DNA of 64,000 nt from Reinekea marina. GTDB taxonomy: Bacteria > Pseudomonadota > Gammaproteobacteria > Pseudomonadales > Natronospirillaceae. The stretch lies in the NCBI RefSeq assembly GCF_030409715.1, contig NZ_JAUFQI010000001.1, positions 2,406,501 through 2,470,500 of the forward strand, read 5' to 3'. Position numbers and translations under genes: made by a program. Shown here one piece after another: positions 46,744 through 57,167 of this stretch (position 1 is its first letter; each line of letters opens with the position of its first letter). The notes beneath the pieces are model-generated. The model saw only the letters and a list, made by a program, of their open reading frames with translations, was not told where the DNA came from and did no database searches.

Positions 46744-48111
46744 ATGAGCCAAGACAATATCATTAACACATTCAATGTTTCCGAAGGCCATACCTTAGAT
46801 GCGCCTGGAAATGTCGGTTTTATCAGTCTTGGTTGCCCCAAAAACACGGTAGACTCAGAGCGTATCATCACGCAATTGCGCAGCGAAGGTTACAATATCA
46901 TCCCCAGCTACGATAACGCCGATGTGGTTATCGTAAACACCTGTGGATTTATCGATTCGGCGGTCAAAGAATCCCTCGATACTATCGGTGAAGCACTAAA
47001 CAAAAACGGCAAAGTATTAGTAACGGGTTGTTTAGGCGCTAAAGAAGATGATATACGCGAAATACACCCCAGTGTATTATCGGTAACTGGCCCTCACGCC
47101 TATGAAGCAGTAGTCAAGCAAGTTCACGAAGTTGTGCCGCCTAGACACGACCCTTATACATCACTGGTTCCCGATACAGGCATAAAGTTAACGCCTAAGC
47201 ACTATGCCTATTTGAAAATTTCGGAAGGCTGCAACCACCGTTGTAGCTTCTGCATTATTCCGTCATTTCGCGGCGATTTAGTCAGCCGCCCAATTTCAGA
47301 TGTATTAACGGAAGCCGAAAGCTTAGTCAAAGGTGGCACTAAAGAATTACTGGTCATCTCTCAAGATACCAGCGCGTATGGTGTCGACACTAAATATCGC
47401 GAAGCCATGTGGAAAGGCAAATCTATACAGACACGGATGAAAGCATTGTGTGAAGAGTTAGGACAACTCGATGCCTGGGTGCGAATGCATTACGTGTACC
47501 CATACCCACATGTCGATGACATTATCCCTATGATGGCCGAAAATAAAATTTTGCCTTACTTGGATATTCCGTTTCAGCATGCCAGCCCTTCAATATTAAA
47601 AGCCATGAAGCGCCCTGCCCATGCTGAAAAGGTTCTACACCGAATTAAAAAGTGGCGAGAAATCTGCCCCGACATTACGTTGCGCTCCACCTTTATTGTG
47701 GGTTTCCCAGGTGAAACTGAATCCGATTTCCAAATGTTGCTCGACTTCTTAGAAGAAGCGCAATTAGACCGAGTGGGAGCGTTCCAATATTCTAATGTCG
47801 ATGGTGCTACCGCGGCAGCATTACCTAACCATGTAGATGAAGCCGTTAAACAAGAACGCTACGATCGATTCATGGCAGTACAGCAGCGCATCAGCGCCGC
47901 GCGATTGCAAGCCAAGGTAGGCACCGAGATTGATGTCATCGTTGATGAAGTGGTTGAAGAAGGCGCTGTAGCGCGTTCAAAAGCAGACGCTCCCGACATT
48001 GACGGACAGGTGTTTTTAGACAACCAAACGCACTTAAAGCCAGGCGATATTTTAAGAGTAAAAGTTGAAGAAGCCGACGAGTACGATATGTGGGCGCACC
48101 CAATCGTTTAA
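46744..48111 (+). CDS. rimO: Ribosomal protein S12 methylthiotransferase RimO
   Basis: 455 residues. UPF0004 N-terminal domain with Fe-S cysteines ([25 protein letters not shown]). Radical-SAM CxxxCxxC in [22 protein letters not shown] domain about 385-450. Methylthiolates Asp89 of S12. Stand-alone gene with bidirectional terminator. Confidence 0.98.
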   Translation: MSQDNIINTFNVSEGHTLDAPGNVGFISLGCPKNTVDSERIITQLRSEGYNIIPSYDNADVVIVNTCGFIDSAVKESLDTIGEALNKNGKVLVTGCLGAKEDDIREIHPSVLSVTGPHAYEAVVKQVHEVVPPRHDPYTSLVPDTGIKLTPKHYAYLKISEGCNHRCSFCIIPSFRGDLVSRPISDVLTEAESLVKGGTKELLVISQDTSAYGVDTKYREAMWKGKSIQTRMKALCEELGQLDAWVRMHYVYPYPHVDDIIPMMAENKILPYLDIPFQHASPSILKAMKRPAHAEKVLHRIKKWREICPDITLRSTFIVGFPGETESDFQMLLDFLEEAQLDRVGAFQYSNVDGATAAALPNHVDEAVKQERYDRFMAVQQRISAARLQAKVGTEIDVIVDEVVEEGAVARSKADAPDIDGQVFLDNQTHLKPGDILRVKVEEADEYDMWAHPIV

Positions 48112-48120
48112 TGGGTGTCC

Positions 48121-48152
48121 GTTCTAAAGCCTAATTTATTAGGCTTTAGAAC
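48121..48152. terminator. Bidirectional terminator between rimO and DUF2798 gene
   Basis: Perfect inverted repeat GTTCTAAAGCCTAA/TTAGGCTTTAGAAC with a 4-base loop. It overlaps the last codons of the convergent DUF2798 gene. Confidence 0.75.
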
Positions 48153-48366
48153 ACAGCTTTACCGCCAATTTTTGTACCGTTGGCCCAAAAAGATATATCA
48201 CTGAAAAGGCAATTGGCCAAGCCACGACCCAAGCACCCAACCAGCGCCAGAGAAAGCCTGAGTCTACACCTGTATTTACCCAAGTAATTATTGCCGTCAT
48301 GATCGTGACCATCATAGTTGTCATCAATAATGACTGGACTAATCTCAAGTGCTTCACCGCAAACAT
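48139..48366 (-). CDS. DUF2798 small membrane protein
   Basis: 75 residues, two TM helices (QSLLMTTMMVTIMTAIITWV and WRWLGAWVVAWPIAFSVIYL). The SLLMT...M..I...VNTG...F...W...W...W pattern is DUF2798. Function unknown. Confidence 0.85.
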   Translation of the reverse strand: MFAVKHLRLVQSLLMTTMMVTIMTAIITWVNTGVDSGFLWRWLGAWVVAWPIAFSVIYLFGPTVQKLAVKLCSKA

Positions 48367-48446
48367 AAGAACTACCTAATATTAATTAAGCGCCTGATTA
48401 TACGGGTAAGACAGCGGCTGTAAACAACCGCCTTTCATTGTGGTCT

Positions 48447-49658
48447 TTATTCATAACGAAGTGCGTCAATAGGGTCTAGCCGTGCGGCTTTTGCGGCCGG
48501 TAAAATACCAAAAATCACACCAACACCTGTTGAAAAACCTAATGCCAACGCAATGGCCCAGGCAGGCACATCAGATGGCGGGAAGTTTGGAATAATACTG
48601 GCGATAGCTGTGCCTAAACCGAACCCGATTGCCAAGCCAACTAAGCCACCAATTAAACTGATGATGACGGCTTCTAATAAAAATTGCAGCAAAATATCAG
48701 CGCGCGTTGCACCTAACGCTTTGCAAATGCCGACCTCGCGAGTACGTTCCGTAACCGACACCAGCATGATGTTCATGATGCCAATGCCGCCGACTAAAAG
48801 ACTGATGCCGACAATTCCGCCAAACACTAATGTGATGACTTGCGTGACTTGCCCAATAGAGCTTAATACTTGATCGGAGCTTTGAATGGTAAAGTCGGAT
48901 TCTTCATCACCGTTAATGCCGTGTTGCCGACGCAAGGTTTGTTTCACTCGCTCGGTAATGGCCGCCATACGATCTACATCGGATACTCGCGCCACAAAAA
49001 TAACAAAGGGTTGTTTTTGAAACCCCATAATTGAAATGGCTGTAGGGTAAGGAATGTAGACATAGTTATCTAAATCTTGCCCTAACATTTGGCCTTTACT
49101 TTCTAATACACCGATGACTTTTAACCAATGGGGTCCGTATTGAATAAACTCACCAATGGGGTTTTCAGGTAAGCCAAGTTCCTCTTGTACCTTAACCCCT
49201 ATAACAGCCACTTTTTTCCTTCCGTTAGCATCGGCCGTGGTAATGAACCGGCCAATTTCTGGATAAGAACTGTCCATCTCAGCATAGTCTGGCATAACAC
49301 CTACAACATCGGCGCTGTGGTCTTTGCCTTGGTATTGCACACCATTGTATTCAAAGACAAATGTCTGAGGCGAGATCACTTCTATGCCGTCAATTCCTCT
49401 CAGCTTAATGAGGTCATCGTCCGTCAGGTTACCCTGTAAACGTCCGTAATTGTCTCGTTTTTGTTGAATAAAAAGTGAGTTAGAACCATAGCCTTCGAAC
49501 TGGTCTGTAATAGACGTTTCTAACCCTTTTACTAACGAAACCACGGCAATAATACTGGCCACACCAATAATAATACCCAATGAGGTTAAGAAGCTGCGCA
49601 TTTTACTGGCTAAGATGGCACGAATAGCGGAACGAAACGCTTCAAATAGAATCAGCAT
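48447..49658 (-). CDS. MacB-like ABC exporter permease
   Basis: 403 residues. N-terminal TM plus long periplasmic MacB_PCD domain (about 20-245), then FtsX domain with three TM helices (about 275-400; LLVGGIGIMNIMLVSVTERTREVGICKALGA). Without a fused ATPase; the ATPase is the next gene upstream (2-base gap). Mechanotransmission-type exporter, substrate unknown (antibiotics, peptides or lipids in relatives). Confidence 0.93.
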   Translation of the reverse strand: MLILFEAFRSAIRAILASKMRSFLTSLGIIIGVASIIAVVSLVKGLETSITDQFEGYGSNSLFIQQKRDNYGRLQGNLTDDDLIKLRGIDGIEVISPQTFVFEYNGVQYQGKDHSADVVGVMPDYAEMDSSYPEIGRFITTADANGRKKVAVIGVKVQEELGLPENPIGEFIQYGPHWLKVIGVLESKGQMLGQDLDNYVYIPYPTAISIMGFQKQPFVIFVARVSDVDRMAAITERVKQTLRRQHGINGDEESDFTIQSSDQVLSSIGQVTQVITLVFGGIVGISLLVGGIGIMNIMLVSVTERTREVGICKALGATRADILLQFLLEAVIISLIGGLVGLAIGFGLGTAIASIIPNFPPSDVPAWAIALALGFSTGVGVIFGILPAAKAARLDPIDALRYE

Positions 49659-49660
49659 AA

Positions 49661-50377
49661 TTACAATGCTCCTTCTAATTGAACAGAATTGCGGATATCG
49701 GAAACAACTTTGCCATCGGTTAATTTAATTTGTCGCTGGCATCGTTCGGCTATATCGGGCTCGTGCGTGACCATGATGATGGTTTGACCTTCACGTTGCA
49801 GTTCGTCAAATAAATCTAATATATCGTGACTGGTCGCACTGTCTAAGTTTCCGGTGGGCTCATCGGCGAGCAATATAGAAGGTTGAGTCACTAATGCCCG
49901 CGCAATGGCGACTCGTTGGCGCTGCCCACCCGACAATTCGTTCGGTTGATGCCCCATGCGTTTAGATAACCCTACTCGCTCTAGCATAGCTTGGGCTCTT
50001 TGCTTTCGTTTTTTATAACCTACACGCTGATAAACCAACGGTTGCATGACATTATGCAATGCATCTACGCGCGGTAGCAGGTTAAAACTTTGAAAAATAA
50101 AGCCAATTTTACGATTGCGAACTTGGGCCAACTCACTGCCAGTCATGTCACCTACCGATTCGCCATCTAAATAATATTGGCCTTCTGAAGGAGAATCTAA
50201 ACAGCCCAGTAAATTCATCAAAGTAGACTTACCTGAACCACTTGAGCCAATAATGGCCACGTAGTCGTTGGTGGATATATCAATATCAATACCGTCCAAC
50301 GCGTGCAAGGTTTCACCGCCCATTTGATAGGTACGGCGAATTTTGTTCAGTGATATAAGTGCTTGCGAATCAGTCAT
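49661..50377 (-). CDS. ABC transporter ATP-binding protein (MacB/LolD type)
   Basis: 238 residues. Walker A GSSGSGKST, Q-loop FQSFNL, signature LSGGQRQRVAIARAL, Walker B LLADEPTGNLD, H-loop VTHEPD. Overlaps the adaptor gene by 8 bases. Powers the permease encoded after it. Confidence 0.95.
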   Translation of the reverse strand: MTDSQALISLNKIRRTYQMGGETLHALDGIDIDISTNDYVAIIGSSGSGKSTLMNLLGCLDSPSEGQYYLDGESVGDMTGSELAQVRNRKIGFIFQSFNLLPRVDALHNVMQPLVYQRVGYKKRKQRAQAMLERVGLSKRMGHQPNELSGGQRQRVAIARALVTQPSILLADEPTGNLDSATSHDILDLFDELQREGQTIIMVTHEPDIAERCQRQIKLTDGKVVSDIRNSVQLEGAL

Positions 50378-51524
50378 CGTTCTTTACCGTTATGGCTTGA
50401 CCATCTTTTAACGTACGAAGAACACGGTAAGGACCAATGACCACTTCATCTGAAGCCGACAAACCAGACTTAATAGCCTGATATCGATCGTCTTGGGTAC
50501 CTAGCTCAACATTTTTAGACGTGACTTTACCGTCTTTTGCAATAAACACTTTAAAAGAAACTTCACCGCCTTCCGTTTGCTCTTGTATGGCTTCGATTGG
50601 CACCAAAGGCCAGCTTCGCTCAGAACGATTCACTATTTCGGCCCGAGTGCTCATTCCTGGGCGTAAGGTTACGTTCTCGTTACCTTGAACTTTCACCTCG
50701 ACGGGGAACACTAAAGAATTTTTACCCGGTACATTGCGGGCACTGGTGGCAATTTTAGTCACTTCGCCGGTTAACTCTTCATCGAGAAAGGCTACCGCAA
50801 ATACTCGCACAGGCAACCCTAGTGACACGTGACCAATATCGGCTTCGTCTACGTCAATTTCAGTAAAAATAACACTCGGGTCTACCAAGGTCATCAACGA
50901 AATATCGGCCCCGCCTGACACGGCCAATTCACCTTTTTTAATATCCAGGGCACTCACTAACCCGCTAACAGGGGCTCTAATGATGGTTTTCTCTAGACGT
51001 TTCTTTGCCTGATCGAGCGCTTCCTGAGCTTGCGATTGCAATAACGATTGCATTTTTAAATCGACCTTTGCCTGCGCAATTTGATTCTCCATGTCTTCAA
51101 TCGTTGTGGCTTGAGCCGCCCCTTGCGAGGCCAGCTTCAATTGCCTATTTAATTGAATCTGCAAGCTCTCGATACGCAGTTGTGCTCTCTCCTTATCGAT
51201 AGCCCGCAAAGCAACATTGGTCTGCTGATTGTCAACTTCAGTTTCAAAGCTCTCCTGATCTAATCGAATCAACACTTGACCTTTTTTAACTAAATCACCT
51301 TCTTCTACAGTAATTTCTTCTACACGCGCATTCACTTCAGATCGAATTTGAAACTCATCACCATAAGTCAAACGGCCACTGGCCAATACAGTCGATTCAA
51401 TGGGTTGCTCAATGACCGAAAAGGTTTGAACCGTATCGGGTTCGTCGGTTTTTTTATTGTTACCAAGATAAGATAAACCAACAACCGCCAGCACGATAAT
51501 GACAACAAGTAAGAGCTTTTTCAT
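50370..51524 (-). CDS. MacA-like periplasmic adaptor of the ABC exporter
   Basis: 384 residues. N-terminal TM anchor (LLLVVIIVLAVVGLSYLG), biotinyl-lipoyl-like domain split by an alpha-hairpin of about 100 residues (ATTIEDMENQIAQAKVDLK), then beta-barrel and membrane-proximal domains. Members join the inner-membrane exporter to TolC. Precedes the ABC genes. Confidence 0.93.
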   Translation of the reverse strand: MKKLLLVVIIVLAVVGLSYLGNNKKTDEPDTVQTFSVIEQPIESTVLASGRLTYGDEFQIRSEVNARVEEITVEEGDLVKKGQVLIRLDQESFETEVDNQQTNVALRAIDKERAQLRIESLQIQLNRQLKLASQGAAQATTIEDMENQIAQAKVDLKMQSLLQSQAQEALDQAKKRLEKTIIRAPVSGLVSALDIKKGELAVSGGADISLMTLVDPSVIFTEIDVDEADIGHVSLGLPVRVFAVAFLDEELTGEVTKIATSARNVPGKNSLVFPVEVKVQGNENVTLRPGMSTRAEIVNRSERSWPLVPIEAIQEQTEGGEVSFKVFIAKDGKVTSKNVELGTQDDRYQAIKSGLSASDEVVIGPYRVLRTLKDGQAITVKNDD

Positions 51525-51546
51525 ATGGAATTTCCTTCAAAAATTC

Positions 51547-52221
51547 TTACAACGACATTAAGCCAAATTGAATCAACGCAGGTACCACACCAACAACCAC
51601 CGCCGTAATTGGTTTACAGCGAGTCAGTACTTTAAAACCCAAACCATAAAGCACATAGGCCCACACAGTTCCTAATGTTAGCGTAGAAAGTACATTAAAG
51701 TTGGCATCATCGAAACTAAGCCCCATAATTGAAGCCACCGATGTTTTATCAAGCGCTTGAAACAATTCAAACCCAGGCGTAACCATCGCGTAAGATACCG
51801 CAATACTGATCAACGATATTAAGCTCGGCAAGCTACCCCATGCGACTACGGCCATCCATCGCCCAAAGCCAATTTTGTCTTCTGCGACCAACATCGACAT
51901 TAAAAAGAAATAAAGCGCAATGATTAGATACACAACTAAGGTGGCGACGGCGCCTATACTGGCAGAGGACCACCGAATAATCGCTTCAGCTTGCAGTATT
52001 TGACTCAATTCTTCTGGATTAACTTCCTGTCCAGACATGATCATGCTGGCTTCCATAAACTGATATAAATCAATGCTAAGGAAGTACCAAAAAGACACTC
52101 CGGCGGTTGCGGCTACTAAGATCAGCAGTGGTATCCAAGCCGACAATGTGTTTTCTTTTATGCGGTTAAAAACCACGACTGGGCTGGCAAAAGTATCGAC
52201 CAGACTGTTTAAATTACTCAT
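51547..52221 (-). CDS. YIP1 family membrane protein
   Basis: 224 residues, five or six TM helices (IPLLILVAATAGVSFWYFL, SLISLISIAVSYAMV). The LVDTFASPVVVFNRIKEN opening is typical of YIP1 proteins. First gene of the operon with the MacA/MacB-like exporter, 22 bases before the adaptor; GGGAG site upstream. A role in the exporter is an inference from position. Confidence 0.88.
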   Translation of the reverse strand: MSNLNSLVDTFASPVVVFNRIKENTLSAWIPLLILVAATAGVSFWYFLSIDLYQFMEASMIMSGQEVNPEELSQILQAEAIIRWSSASIGAVATLVVYLIIALYFFLMSMLVAEDKIGFGRWMAVVAWGSLPSLISLISIAVSYAMVTPGFELFQALDKTSVASIMGLSFDDANFNVLSTLTLGTVWAYVLYGLGFKVLTRCKPITAVVVGVVPALIQFGLMSL

Positions 52222-52303
52222 TTATTTCTCCCTTTTCTGAGTTTTCTTTTAGTCTCACCTTATATTTTGTTAGCTAATAGTGCAGATGGTCATTTTTTAG
52301 GGC

Positions 52304-52343
52304 AAAAAAAAGGCTAAGTCGCAATTAATGCCCTTAGCCCTTT
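52304..52343 (-). terminator. Intrinsic terminator of pepN
   Basis: Minus strand GGCTAAG/CTTAGCC stem followed by a run of eight T, about 40 bases after the pepN stop. Confidence 0.85.
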
Positions 52344-52379
52344 GAACGCAAGCTTTTTGCTGCGTATATTTTCTTCAGG

Positions 52380-55001
52380 TTACTTTAATGCGTTCATGGC
52401 CAGTTCGCTCACATCTGGTGACAAACCATCTGTAGAAACGATCATTTCTAAGGCTTGTTTCATGGGCACTCCGCGATCTTCAGTAAAGACGCGCCAGCTC
52501 TCCAACACCTTGGTGAAGCGTGCTGCAACTTGTGGGTTAACCTGATCAAGTTTCACAATTTGCTCCGCTATAAACTGATAATTACCAACCTCTCCAGCGT
52601 GAAACGCTTCAAAATTTGAGGCAAATGCCCCCAACACTGAACGTACTTTATTTGGATTGGTTAAATCAAACGCTTCATGCGCCATCAGCGCATTTGCTTG
52701 CGCAACATCAAAGCTTTTTTGCCCAGCGTTAAGTGCTAACCAAGTTTCAACCATTTGGGTATCGTCTTTCCACTGTCGGTAATAGTGTGTCAGAAGCTTC
52801 TCTGAGCGCTCTTGATCATCTGAAGACAGCACCGCTTGCAAGCCGTTGAGCCGATCCGATTGGTTTTCGGCTGCGCGGTACAATGCTTCCGCGAAGTTAA
52901 TGGCCTCAACTTGACCTGAGCTCACCCAATAGGAAATAGCCGTGCCATGAAGCGCTCTTCGGCCCGCTTCTGCAGCGTTAAATTCATAAGGTTGAGCGCT
53001 GGCTAAACTATTCGCTAATTGCTGCCATTGCTCTGCAAAAGTAACTGCTATGTGGCGCTTCAACTTTTCTCTTGCAAAAGCCAGTGCTTGAGCATTTATC
53101 GGCGAGAACATTGTTCGCAATACCGCAAAACTTGGCAAAGTGATCATTTGCGCTTTAACAGCATCAACTAATGAACCATCGCCTAACGTCGCTTTTATCA
53201 ATTCATCAACTGATTCTGGAATGGCACTATCAATATCAGCATTAAGCTTGCGGATAACCTCCACAAAAACAGATTGCAATGCATTGGTACGATTAAATGC
53301 ATTGCTGTCTTTAGTAGCGAGCGTCATTTGATCTTGATCCGATAAAGCCATGTCTACAGTGACAGGCGCAGAAAAATCTCGGAAAAGGCTGGCAACCGGC
53401 TTAGCGTTTAAGCCACTAAACGTCACCACTGTTGTTGCTTCTTTTAGCAATAACACTGAGGTGTCAGAATTAAAGTCTCCGTCGCATGAGATCGGAAGCT
53501 CTTTTCCTTGTTCACTTAATAACGCCATTTTTACAGGAATAACAAACGGACGTTTTTCTGGCTGGTTTGGCGTTGGCCGACAACTTTGAGTAAACGTCAA
53601 CTTGTATTGACCAGCGTTGGCATCAAAGCTTTCTTCAACCGCAACATTAGGTGTACCGGCTTGAACATACCAGCGCTTAAATTGAGTAAAATCATGCCCA
53701 CTGACTTTTTCCATACAGCCTATGAAGTCATCTGTAGTAGCCGCTTGACCATCAAAAGTTTCAAAGTAGAGGTCTGTGCCTTGACGAAACAATGCCTCAC
53801 CTAAGATGGTATGGATCATGCCAATTACTTCTGCGCCCTTCTCATAAACAGTGGCGGTGTAAAAGTTATTAATTTCTACGTATTCTTGAGGTTGAATCGG
53901 GTGCGCATTTGGACCGGCATCTTCTGAAAACTGGGCCGCTTTTAGCATGTCAACATCGCTGATGCGTTTCACGGTTGCGTTATGAGTATCAGCGGTAAAT
54001 TGTGAATCGCGATAAACCGTTAAACCTTCTTTTAAGGTTAATTGAAACCAATCTCGACAGGTAACTCGGTTACCGCTCCAGTTATGAAAATACTCATGCG
54101 CAACAATCGCTTCAATTCGATCAAAACGATCATCGCTTGAAGTTTCAGGAGACGCTAACACAGCAGCGGAATTAAAAATATTAAGACCTTTATTTTCCAT
54201 TGCTCCCATGTTGAAAAAGTCACTGGCTACAATCATAAAAATATCAAGATCGTATTCACGACCGTAGCGTTTTTCATCCCAAGCCATAGATCGCTTTAAG
54301 GAGTCGAGCGCGAAATCAGTTTTATGTGCATTGTGCGCTTCGGCAAATATACGTAACGATACTTCTCGCCCTGATTGAGTTACAAACACATCATCATGAC
54401 GAACCAAGTCGCCTGCTACCGCGGCGAATAAATAAGAAGGCTTTGGAAACGGATCGTGCCACGTTGCAAAGTGACGTCCGCCCGCTAGCTCACCTTGCTC
54501 TACGGGGTTTCCGTTAGACAGCAATATTGGATATTGCTTTGCATCCGCTTCGATTCGTGTCGTAAATACAGACATTACATCTGGGCGATCTAAATAGAAG
54601 GTGATTTTTCGAAACCCTTCGGCTTCACATTGAGAACAAATCATGGTGCCCGACTGGTACAGACCTTCTAAAGATGTATTTTCATTAGGCTTAATGTGAG
54701 TAATGCTTTTAAATACAAACTCATCTTTGCCTGGCTGAACCGTAAGCAGCTCATCTTCGTATTGATAATCGGATTCGGTTAATACCAGTTCATCTAATTG
54801 TATTTGCTGTATTTGTTGATCTATGCCATTTAATTGTAAAACAGGGAAGCCCACTACTTCGGGATTTTTATGCATATGCAACGTTGATTCAACTTGCGTG
54901 TAGTTTTCAAAAATTTGAATCGTTAAATCTGTTTTTTTAATGGTGTAATCTGGCTTTTTATAATCTTTTAATCGAATAGTACGTGCAGTATCAGTTCTCA
55001 T
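52380..55001 (-). CDS. pepN: Aminopeptidase N
   Basis: 873 residues, full length for the proteobacterial M1 family. GAMEN exopeptidase motif in MGAMENKGLNIF, zinc site HEYFHNWSGNRVT with the distant glutamate in LKEGLTVYRD, catalytic tyrosine in FYTATVYEKGAEVI. Cytosolic N-terminal exopeptidase. Monocistronic. Confidence 0.98.
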   Translation of the reverse strand: MRTDTARTIRLKDYKKPDYTIKKTDLTIQIFENYTQVESTLHMHKNPEVVGFPVLQLNGIDQQIQQIQLDELVLTESDYQYEDELLTVQPGKDEFVFKSITHIKPNENTSLEGLYQSGTMICSQCEAEGFRKITFYLDRPDVMSVFTTRIEADAKQYPILLSNGNPVEQGELAGGRHFATWHDPFPKPSYLFAAVAGDLVRHDDVFVTQSGREVSLRIFAEAHNAHKTDFALDSLKRSMAWDEKRYGREYDLDIFMIVASDFFNMGAMENKGLNIFNSAAVLASPETSSDDRFDRIEAIVAHEYFHNWSGNRVTCRDWFQLTLKEGLTVYRDSQFTADTHNATVKRISDVDMLKAAQFSEDAGPNAHPIQPQEYVEINNFYTATVYEKGAEVIGMIHTILGEALFRQGTDLYFETFDGQAATTDDFIGCMEKVSGHDFTQFKRWYVQAGTPNVAVEESFDANAGQYKLTFTQSCRPTPNQPEKRPFVIPVKMALLSEQGKELPISCDGDFNSDTSVLLLKEATTVVTFSGLNAKPVASLFRDFSAPVTVDMALSDQDQMTLATKDSNAFNRTNALQSVFVEVIRKLNADIDSAIPESVDELIKATLGDGSLVDAVKAQMITLPSFAVLRTMFSPINAQALAFAREKLKRHIAVTFAEQWQQLANSLASAQPYEFNAAEAGRRALHGTAISYWVSSGQVEAINFAEALYRAAENQSDRLNGLQAVLSSDDQERSEKLLTHYYRQWKDDTQMVETWLALNAGQKSFDVAQANALMAHEAFDLTNPNKVRSVLGAFASNFEAFHAGEVGNYQFIAEQIVKLDQVNPQVAARFTKVLESWRVFTEDRGVPMKQALEMIVSTDGLSPDVSELAMNALK

Positions 55002-55076
55002 GAGGCCTACTTTTTATAGTTATAACGCTTATTAGTGTGCGTTTTATGTGATTAATATTTAATGATTTGGTTTTGC

Positions 55077-55940
55077 TTAATATAGATTGACTTGGTAACC
55101 ACCGAAGCGTCGTATATTTATGACTCCGGTGTCTAAAATTAGGTACTGCCCCTTTATACCCAGCAAAGTCCCTTCCACATTAGGATCTTTATCAAAATTA
55201 AAGCTGGTGACTTTTTCAGGGTATTGCTGTACGGGAAATTCAAAGTTGAACGGATCTCCGTGACCCAACAATTGAACAGAAATAATGCCATGTTCTGCAA
55301 TCAGCTCATCTAACTGAGGTCGCGCTAACTCAACTAAACGATCACGCTCTTGCGCTAAATCGAGTGTTTCTGCCGTACCCTTAAGCATGGTGCGCCAGTT
55401 TGTTTTGTCCGCAACGTGCTGCTTAAAAATCACTTCAACTAAGCCAGCTAATAAACGAGTAGACACGCGCGCGATGACCATAGCTTGAGTGGCACCTTGG
55501 TCTATCCATCGTGTGGGTATTTGACCGCCTCGAGTAATACCAACTTTTAATCCACTGGCATTCGATAAATAAACATAGTGCGACTGCATGCAGTTTCGCT
55601 CGCCCCATTCAGGCTCTCTGCATGTTCCTTGGTCGTAGTGACACTTCTCTGGCGACATAATACAAGCATCATTTTGCGCCAACGCCATAAAGTGTTTATA
55701 GCAGTAGCCTTGACCAAAACTTTTCTTGGTCACTTCATTACAATGCAAACAACGGATTTCACCCGTATGTTCTAAGCGTATTTTTTGGCCTATTTTTTCA
55801 TTTAAAGGCACTTTATTTTCGCCCACCAGCAAGGTGTACTGCACGGGTAACGATTCGCTCCAGCGTACCGGCATTTTTCTTAGGAGTCCGCTGGCGATGG
55901 CATCAGAGCCTTGATGTGACGCAAACATATCCATTGTCAT
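55077..55940 (-). CDS. DUF2797 protein with zinc-like cysteine clusters
   Basis: 287 residues. Cysteine groups RCLHCNEVTKKSFGQGYCYKH and CIMSPEKCHYDQGTC probably bind zinc. VYLSNASGLKVGITRGGQIPTRWIDQGA resembles a GIY-YIG-like core. Function unknown. Overlaps the DUF1315 gene by 4 bases (ATGA) in the same operon as nadK. Confidence 0.88.
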   Translation of the reverse strand: MTMDMFASHQGSDAIASGLLRKMPVRWSESLPVQYTLLVGENKVPLNEKIGQKIRLEHTGEIRCLHCNEVTKKSFGQGYCYKHFMALAQNDACIMSPEKCHYDQGTCREPEWGERNCMQSHYVYLSNASGLKVGITRGGQIPTRWIDQGATQAMVIARVSTRLLAGLVEVIFKQHVADKTNWRTMLKGTAETLDLAQERDRLVELARPQLDELIAEHGIISVQLLGHGDPFNFEFPVQQYPEKVTSFNFDKDPNVEGTLLGIKGQYLILDTGVINIRRFGGYQVNLY

Positions 55941-56200
55941 AAGCTAGCTTCCTGATCGTCGGTGACATCAACGGTCGGTATACTTTCACTGCTCGACTTA
56001 CACGCTTGCTCTAAATAACCTGTGCGTTGATGCTCTGGAATATTATGGCTAATTTCATATTTTAACATTGCCTCTATGCACAAGCCTTTTTGCTCTTTAG
56101 TCAAAGCAACGCCGTTTGGCCAACGACCTAGCTCAACCGATTCACGTATGCGACTGTAGATATCGGGCGTCATATTCTGGGCGAGTTGATCAAAATTCAT
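55937..56200 (-). CDS. DUF1315 (YeaC-like) protein
   Basis: 87 residues; MNFDQLAQNMTPDIYSRIRESVELGRWPNGVALTKEQK-type sequence with EAMLKYE is the YeaC family. Small cytoplasmic protein of unknown function. ATGA overlaps at both ends (nadK upstream, DUF2797 downstream). Confidence 0.9.
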   Translation of the reverse strand: MNFDQLAQNMTPDIYSRIRESVELGRWPNGVALTKEQKGLCIEAMLKYEISHNIPEHQRTGYLEQACKSSSESIPTVDVTDDQEASL

Positions 56201-57117
56201 AGATCGGGGTCCTGTTCTTCATTTTCTACTTTACGACTCCAGCCTAACTTGTTACGGCAGATATCGTAATAATTATGCTCTGTTGGGTGAATTAACGTCA
56301 GCGTTTTGGGGTATTTGGTTATACGCAGTTCATCCCCCTGCTCCATTGTTAAATGGTTTTGGGCATCTAAGCTAACGTGTGGGGGTGTATCATTATAGTG
56401 ATCGACTTTAATGGTAAGGTTTGATTCTGCACCAACAACTAAAGGCCGGTTGTTTAAGCTATGAGGGAACATCGGCACCAGTATTAATGCGTCCATACTT
56501 GGGTGCATTAATGGGCCGCCTGCACTCATAGCATAGGCTGTGGAACCGGTTGGCGTTGATACAATTAAACCATCGGAGCGCTGGTTGTACACAAACTGCC
56601 CGTTAATCTCTAGGTCAAACTCAATCATTCGTATCGATTTGCCAGGATGCAATACCACATCGTTTAATGCGCAGTTTTCACCCACGACCTTGCCATTGCG
56701 TATGATCTGAGCCAACAGTAAGAATCGATCTTCGGTATTAAACTCACCTTTAAAGACGTCACGCACTTGCCGATCCATTTGTGATGGCATTATGTCGGTG
56801 AGAAAGCCAAGGCGACCTCGGTTAACACCCAGCATGGGTACTTCAAATTGGGCGACATCGCGTGCAGCAGACAAGAAGGTGCCATCTCCGCCAACGACAA
56901 TGATAAGATCGGCCCATTCACCAATATCTTGACGACTGGCTGCTTTGCCTTGAACCTTTGTGAGCACATTAGCAATTGAGTGTTCAATTTGGCATTCTTT
57001 ATTGAGGTCTTGCAGCAACTGCATGAGCTTAGTGATCGATTTTTCAACACTTTGGCTGTCTAAACGCCCGAAAATACCGACCTTTGTAAACTGCATAACT
57101 TCATTGTTCGTTGTCAT
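56197..57117 (-). CDS. nadK: NAD kinase
   Basis: About 306 residues from ATG 57117; an ATG 21 bases later (MQFTKVGIFGRL) is equally close to family starts, and the longer open frame to 57180 would overlap the divergent gene. GGDGTFL (VVGGDGTFLSAARD) binds ATP; NDVVLHPG, SDGLIVSTPTGSTAYAMSAGGP form the NAD site. Makes NADP. Confidence 0.95.
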   Translation of the reverse strand: MTTNNEVMQFTKVGIFGRLDSQSVEKSITKLMQLLQDLNKECQIEHSIANVLTKVQGKAASRQDIGEWADLIIVVGGDGTFLSAARDVAQFEVPMLGVNRGRLGFLTDIMPSQMDRQVRDVFKGEFNTEDRFLLLAQIIRNGKVVGENCALNDVVLHPGKSIRMIEFDLEINGQFVYNQRSDGLIVSTPTGSTAYAMSAGGPLMHPSMDALILVPMFPHSLNNRPLVVGAESNLTIKVDHYNDTPPHVSLDAQNHLTMEQGDELRITKYPKTLTLIHPTEHNYYDICRNKLGWSRKVENEEQDPDL

Positions 57118-57167
57118 AGAGTCATAACACGTAAATAATATGCTCATAGCATACCAGAGGTAAGAAG

